A DNA stretch of 8,680 bases from Chloroflexota bacterium (lineage in GTDB: Bacteria; Chloroflexota; Dehalococcoidia; Lucifugimonadales; UBA3495). The position numbers and the translations under genes are program-made. Numbering within the stretch: the first letter of the stretch is position 1; each line of letters begins with the position of its first letter. The DNA lies in contig JAPPJA010000018.1 of NCBI GenBank assembly GCA_028874675.1, forward strand, positions 1-8,680, written 5' to 3'. Positions 6,187 to 8,680 of the stretch are shown here, piece by piece. The notes beneath the pieces were generated by a model, which saw only the letters and a list, made by a program, of their open reading frames with translations, searched no databases and was not told the DNA's origin.

Positions 6187-6972
6187 ATGAGGGTGGCAGC
6201 AGAGGACGTGAGGAGACGGACCAGGGAGCCCCAGCCTAGCGGCCTGGCCTTCAAGAGGGGCAACGAGAGCAAGCTGACCTATTCCCTGAAGTGGGCGGCC
6301 TGGGAGTGGCTCTACACCTTCGCCGGCTGTCGCTGCATCGGTTTCGAGGTAAAGCTGGAAGGTCCCGGCGGCCGGATAGTGGACCTGGCGGCCGTGGGCC
6401 CGGGGAATACCATCTACATTGTCGAGGTCAAGGCCAGCCGCGCCGACTTCGCCCGCGACAACCATACCCATTCCGACCTGGCGGCCCTCAAGGACCTGAA
6501 CGAGCCCCTGCTGCGAAGGGGCAGGCTGGCGCGTCGCACCCTGACCCAGGCTACCAGGTATGCCCAGGAAGCCAGGACGGAAGACTGGGAGCTGGAACCG
6601 TCTTATCAGCTGGCCCTGGCCGACTACCAGCGGCTGCGCAAGGAAGAGCAGACCTACCAGGACCGGGTCGCCACCTTCAGCGTCAAATTCCACGACTCCA
6701 GCTTCCTGGCCATTGCCGACTACCATTACATAATGGCGCCGCGAAAATTGCTGCCAGCGAAGTCGCTGCCGGCGCAGTGGGGTCTGCTGGACGACATTCC
6801 CGAGGTTGTGGTTCCGGCCCCGAAAAAGGATGTGCGAAAGAACACAGGGATTATCTCGAACATCCTGCGTGCCATAGCCCGCAGCAACTCAACATCAATA
6901 ATGCGGGCGCAGGGAGTCCTCTTTACCGAGGATGGCGCGGTCTTCCCCGGAGAGCTGGACGAGGAATATTGA
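6187..6972 (+). CDS. Predicted PD-(D/E)XK nuclease-like protein (MmcB-like core with helical insertion)
   Basis: I do not recognise this 261-residue protein as a named gene. Residues 34-92 look like a PD-(D/E)XK core: a helix with E40, then D66 in GRIVDLAAVG, then strand and motif IYIVEVKASRADFARDNH (76-93) with E80 and K82. The ADF..D tail resembles the MmcB DNA-repair family and related phage proteins. A strand YHYIMAPRKLLP (179-190) and WGLLDD (198-203) match the end of that fold. Between them lies a charged, mostly helical insertion of about 85 residues (93-178), rich in Arg and Glu, and a tail of about 50 residues follows. There is no signal peptide or membrane segment. GAGG (6178-6181) lies five bases before the ATG. 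It begins 73 bases after the LLM gene and may share its transcript. Nuclease activity is a prediction; it could also be a non-catalytic DNA-binding relative. Confidence 0.6.
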   Translation: MRVAAEDVRRRTREPQPSGLAFKRGNESKLTYSLKWAAWEWLYTFAGCRCIGFEVKLEGPGGRIVDLAAVGPGNTIYIVEVKASRADFARDNHTHSDLAALKDLNEPLLRRGRLARRTLTQATRYAQEARTEDWELEPSYQLALADYQRLRKEEQTYQDRVATFSVKFHDSSFLAIADYHYIMAPRKLLPAKSLPAQWGLLDDIPEVVVPAPKKDVRKNTGIISNILRAIARSNSTSIMRAQGVLFTEDGAVFPGELDEEY

Positions 6973-6978
6973 AGCAAG

Positions 6979-7006
6979 ACAGGCTGCCGGTGTTTCGGCA
7001 GCCTGT
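6979..7006. terminator. Strong hairpin between convergent genes, likely terminator lacking a T-tract
   Basis: A perfect 11-pair GC-rich stem (6979-6989 with 6996-7006) closes a six-base loop. It begins six bases after the stop codon of the nuclease-like gene and lies downstream of the cupin gene on the other strand. Neither side has a proper T-tract: plus reads TCAAAAATCC, minus reads CTTGCTTC. It may stop transcription inefficiently, or protect 3' ends. Confidence 0.55.
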
Positions 7007-7040
7007 TCAAAAATCCTTGCCCCGGCAGGTACGAGGAATT

Positions 7041-7379
7041 CTAGTCTTCCAATCTTACCGTGGCCGTTATGGGGGGAACTTCGCTGGACACCCGGGTTGT
7101 ATGGCCCTCCCCGGTTACGTCCTCTACGAGGCTGACGTGGCCCGGACCGAACTTGTGCAGTGAGCCGTCGGCCAAGCCGATTTCGCCCTCCCCCGAAAGC
7201 GTTATTACAAACTGGCGGCGAGGCGCGGTATGCCAGTCGCTGAAGTGGCCAGGCTGGGCGATGCTGAATGAAATTCCCGTGGCCGCCAGCAGTTCCTGCA
7301 ATGTAGGATGGGTCTCCGGGTCCATTTCTTCGATATAGGACTTACCGTCACTTCCGGTGTATAGTCTCGTAAATGGCAT
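7041..7379 (-). CDS. Small single-domain cupin protein
   Basis: Conserved small cupin of 112 residues and unknown substrate; a single beta-barrel domain, probably cytoplasmic. The core runs DWHTAPRRQFVITLSGEGEI (48-67), then FGPGHVSLVEDVTGEGHTTR (77-96). Compared with the classical cupin motif, the first HxH pair is reduced to D48-x-H50 and the usual Glu is Q56; H93 is kept in the second motif. Metal binding is therefore uncertain, although this sequence pattern is itself common in a family of small bacterial cupins. The start at 7377-7379 is certain, with AGGAGG (7385-7390) five bases upstream. It follows the PIG-L gene by 62 bases on the same strand and is probably the last gene of that transcript. 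I see no clear promoter in those 62 bases. Confidence 0.85.
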   Translation of the reverse strand: MPFTRLYTGSDGKSYIEEMDPETHPTLQELLAATGISFSIAQPGHFSDWHTAPRRQFVITLSGEGEIGLADGSLHKFGPGHVSLVEDVTGEGHTTRVSSEVPPITATVRLED

Positions 7380-7441
7380 TGTCCCCTCCTTTCCTTCTGG
7401 GTACTCTTCAGATTCCTGCCGGTGAAGGGTCCGACTGACTC

Positions 7442-8194
7442 CTATGCATTGAGGAGGCGCCAGTCCAGGGTGCCCAGGTCGAACCTCACGCGACGGAACC
7501 CTTCGGCATAAGCCAGGCCGGCCGCTTCTCCCTGCCGGGCGCAGCCACGTTCGATACGCTCCAGCCGGTCCGCCGGTGTGCGCTGGCGCATCTGGCTGAC
7601 GTGAAGGCTCAAAGACGTTGACTTCGCTTCCAGGTAACCCTCAACGTTGACGTAAACGTCGGCGGCTTCAGTTCCCCAGAGAAAGGCTTCACTGACCTGG
7701 TGGGGTTCGAGGCCTTCCTCCGTAATCTGCTCCGGGAAATATAAGGGGCTCCAGGCATAGGTGTAGGCTGCGTCCAGCGCCACCTGCCCGCTCATGCGAT
7801 GGTCGCGGTGGGTGTGGCTGGCCACCCGGAAGGGGTCTATACAGAACACCAGCTCCGGCTTGAACCTGCGAATTTGCCGGACGACCTCACCCCGGAACTG
7901 CAGGTCGTCGTTCAATGTGCCGTCGGGATGGGCGAAGAACACCACATCCTTGACGCCCAGGTATGCCGAGGCGTCACGCTGTTCCTTCTCACGAATCTTG
8001 GCCAGGCGCTTGGGAGCCATTTCCCGGTCGCTGGTACCCTTGTCTCCATTGGTGCACATCACCACGACCACTTCCGTGCCCGCCTCCGCAATCCACTTGG
8101 CCATGGTGCCGCCGCAGCCACCCTCGGCGTCGTCGGGATGGGGCGTTACCACCATGGCGCTCCGGGGCGGATTGTCAATTATTTCTATCCCCAA
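7442..8194 (-). CDS. PIG-L (LmbE-like) family zinc deacetylase
   Basis: Predicted zinc-dependent N-deacetylase of the PIG-L/LmbE family (PF02585). Relatives remove N-acetyl groups from GlcNAc conjugates, as in mycothiol or bacillithiol synthesis, or from other amide substrates; the substrate here is unknown. Numbered from TTG 8194, the 250-residue protein has HPDDAEGGCGG (19-29) with zinc ligands H19 and D22 and catalytic D21, NGDKGTSD (49-56), FFAHPDGTL (86-94), and SHTHRDH (126-132) with the third zinc ligand H132. No in-frame start exists upstream of the TTG (8192-8194), because a stop codon lies 21 bases before it. The first ATG (8153-8155) would begin just before the active-site strand, with GGAG four bases upstream. 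The TTG keeps the NPPRSAMVV strand that families usually have, so I prefer it. It lies between the aldehyde dehydrogenase and the cupin, likely one transcript. Confidence 0.9.
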   Translation of the reverse strand: MGIEIIDNPPRSAMVVTPHPDDAEGGCGGTMAKWIAEAGTEVVVVMCTNGDKGTSDREMAPKRLAKIREKEQRDASAYLGVKDVVFFAHPDGTLNDDLQFRGEVVRQIRRFKPELVFCIDPFRVASHTHRDHRMSGQVALDAAYTYAWSPLYFPEQITEEGLEPHQVSEAFLWGTEAADVYVNVEGYLEAKSTSLSLHVSQMRQRTPADRLERIERGCARQGEAAGLAYAEGFRRVRFDLGTLDWRLLNA

Positions 8195-8264
8195 TAGTCC
8201 TTGACCTTCCTGTCAGATTTGGCGTCCCCGCGCCGTTGCCTTAGCAGGGCGCTGGAAGTTCCTG

Positions 8265-8280
8265 AGCAGCCTTCGCTGCT
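8265..8280 (-). other. Small hairpin at the aldehyde dehydrogenase stop codon
   Basis: Six perfect pairs (8265-8270 with 8275-8280) enclose a four-base loop, and the stem includes two bases of the stop codon. There is no T-tract, so termination is unlikely. The rest of the 84-base gap up to the PIG-L start shows no clear promoter, supporting co-transcription. The structure is short and could be chance. Confidence 0.25.
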
Positions 8281-8680
8281 AGAGGTGGAAAACCACCATT
8301 TTCAATTCGGTCATTTCCTCGATGGCATATCCGGGGCCCTCTTTCCCCATGCCGCTGTCCTTCAGCCCGCCGTAGGGCATCAGGTCGGCGCGCCATTGGG
8401 GGTGGGAGTTGATGTGCAGGTTGCCGGACTGCACCTCCCTGGCAAAGCGCATGGCCCAGTCCACGTTCTGGGTGAAAATACCCGCAGACAGGCCGAATCG
8501 GGAGTCGTTAGCCATGGAAATGGCTTCGTCTATGTCCTCGAAGGCGCTGACCGCAACGGCCGGTCCAAACAGCTCTTCGCGCGAAATTCTCATGTCCGGC
8601 TGGACGTCGGCCACCACGGTGGGGGCATGAATCGTGCCTTCCTGGTCGCCTGCGGCAAAAACCCTGGCGCCCTGGTCCAC
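8279..8680 (-). CDS. Aldehyde dehydrogenase family protein, C-terminal part (gene runs off the right edge)
   Basis: C-terminal 133 or so residues of an NAD(P)-dependent aldehyde dehydrogenase (PF00171), which oxidises an aldehyde to a carboxylic acid. Visible family features are EELFGPAVAV, the following ISMANDSRFGLSAGIF stretch, SGNLHIN, and MPYGGLKDSGMGKEGPGYAI near the C-terminus, ending at a TAG at 8279-8281. The ending IEEMTELK resembles the lactaldehyde/glyceraldehyde-3-phosphate (GapN-like) branch of the superfamily. The catalytic cysteine and cofactor-binding domain lie beyond base 8680, so activity and exact type cannot be judged. The last codon in the window (GTG on the minus strand) is not a start: the frame simply continues past the edge. 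It is 84 bases upstream of the PIG-L gene on the same strand. Confidence 0.93.
   Translation of the reverse strand: MDQGARVFAAGDQEGTIHAPTVVADVQPDMRISREELFGPAVAVSAFEDIDEAISMANDSRFGLSAGIFTQNVDWAMRFAREVQSGNLHINSHPQWRADLMPYGGLKDSGMGKEGPGYAIEEMTELKMVVFHL

Noticed and set aside
6085..6726. 213-codon minus-strand open frame opposite the nuclease-like gene
   Set aside because: No motif. The plus-strand frame has a ribosome binding site, fits the operon and shows a coherent nuclease-like core.
6291..7163. 290-codon plus-strand open frame overlapping the nuclease-like gene in another frame
   Set aside because: Low-complexity Gly/Arg/Pro translation with no domain; it crosses the convergent hairpin and the 3' end of the cupin gene.
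1..8680. Mobile element, CRISPR array or defence island
   Set aside because: No transposase, integrase, spaced direct repeats, terminal inverted repeats or defence-gene cluster was seen; one nuclease-like gene alone is not enough.

Overview
The window is GC-rich, densely coded bacterial chromosome carrying ordinary metabolic and housekeeping genes. I see no tRNA, rRNA, insertion sequence, CRISPR array, phage or plasmid signature. Several features point to a Chloroflexota bacterium of the Dehalococcoidia/SAR202 kind. The argininosuccinate lyase reads like the Dehalococcoides protein as I remember it and lacks the usual N-terminal WGGRF block. The L28 protein is the zinc-binding four-cysteine form. 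The accessory genes (a cyclase-family hydrolase, an F420-type luciferase-like oxidoreductase, a PIG-L deacetylase, a small cupin and an aldehyde dehydrogenase) are typical of that group. This assignment comes from remembered family likeness, not from a search.

Layout. (1) 13-960, minus: a cyclase-family metal hydrolase with its own promoter. (2) 1179-1385, plus: ribosomal protein bL28, divergent from the cyclase across a 218-base gap. (3) 1494-4443, minus: a likely three-gene operon, transcribed as a xylose-isomerase-like TIM-barrel gene, then argH, then rpe. argH and rpe overlap. The operon converges on rpmB, and a near-perfect hairpin at 1431-1457 can stop transcription from both sides. (4) 4444-4700: a 257-base divergent promoter region. 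(5) 4701-6972, plus: a pterin-4a-carbinolamine dehydratase, an LLM-class oxidoreductase and an orphan protein with a PD-(D/E)XK nuclease-like core, probably co-transcribed. (6) 6979-7006: a strong hairpin between convergent genes. (7) 7041-8680, minus: the 3' end of an aldehyde dehydrogenase gene that runs off the right edge, then a PIG-L deacetylase, then a small cupin, all in one direction.

How the genes work together. argH makes arginine and rpe interconverts pentose phosphates. Their coupling is structural (stop/start overlap) rather than an obvious shared pathway, and the TIM-barrel gene ahead of them may be a sugar or sugar-phosphate isomerase. The cyclase, LLM oxidoreductase, cupin, PIG-L and aldehyde dehydrogenase look like small-molecule catabolism, with no substrate identifiable from sequence. 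I did not find a convincing new multi-gene system. The best candidates for follow-up are the nuclease-like protein at 6187-6972 and the hairpin over the possible argH start.
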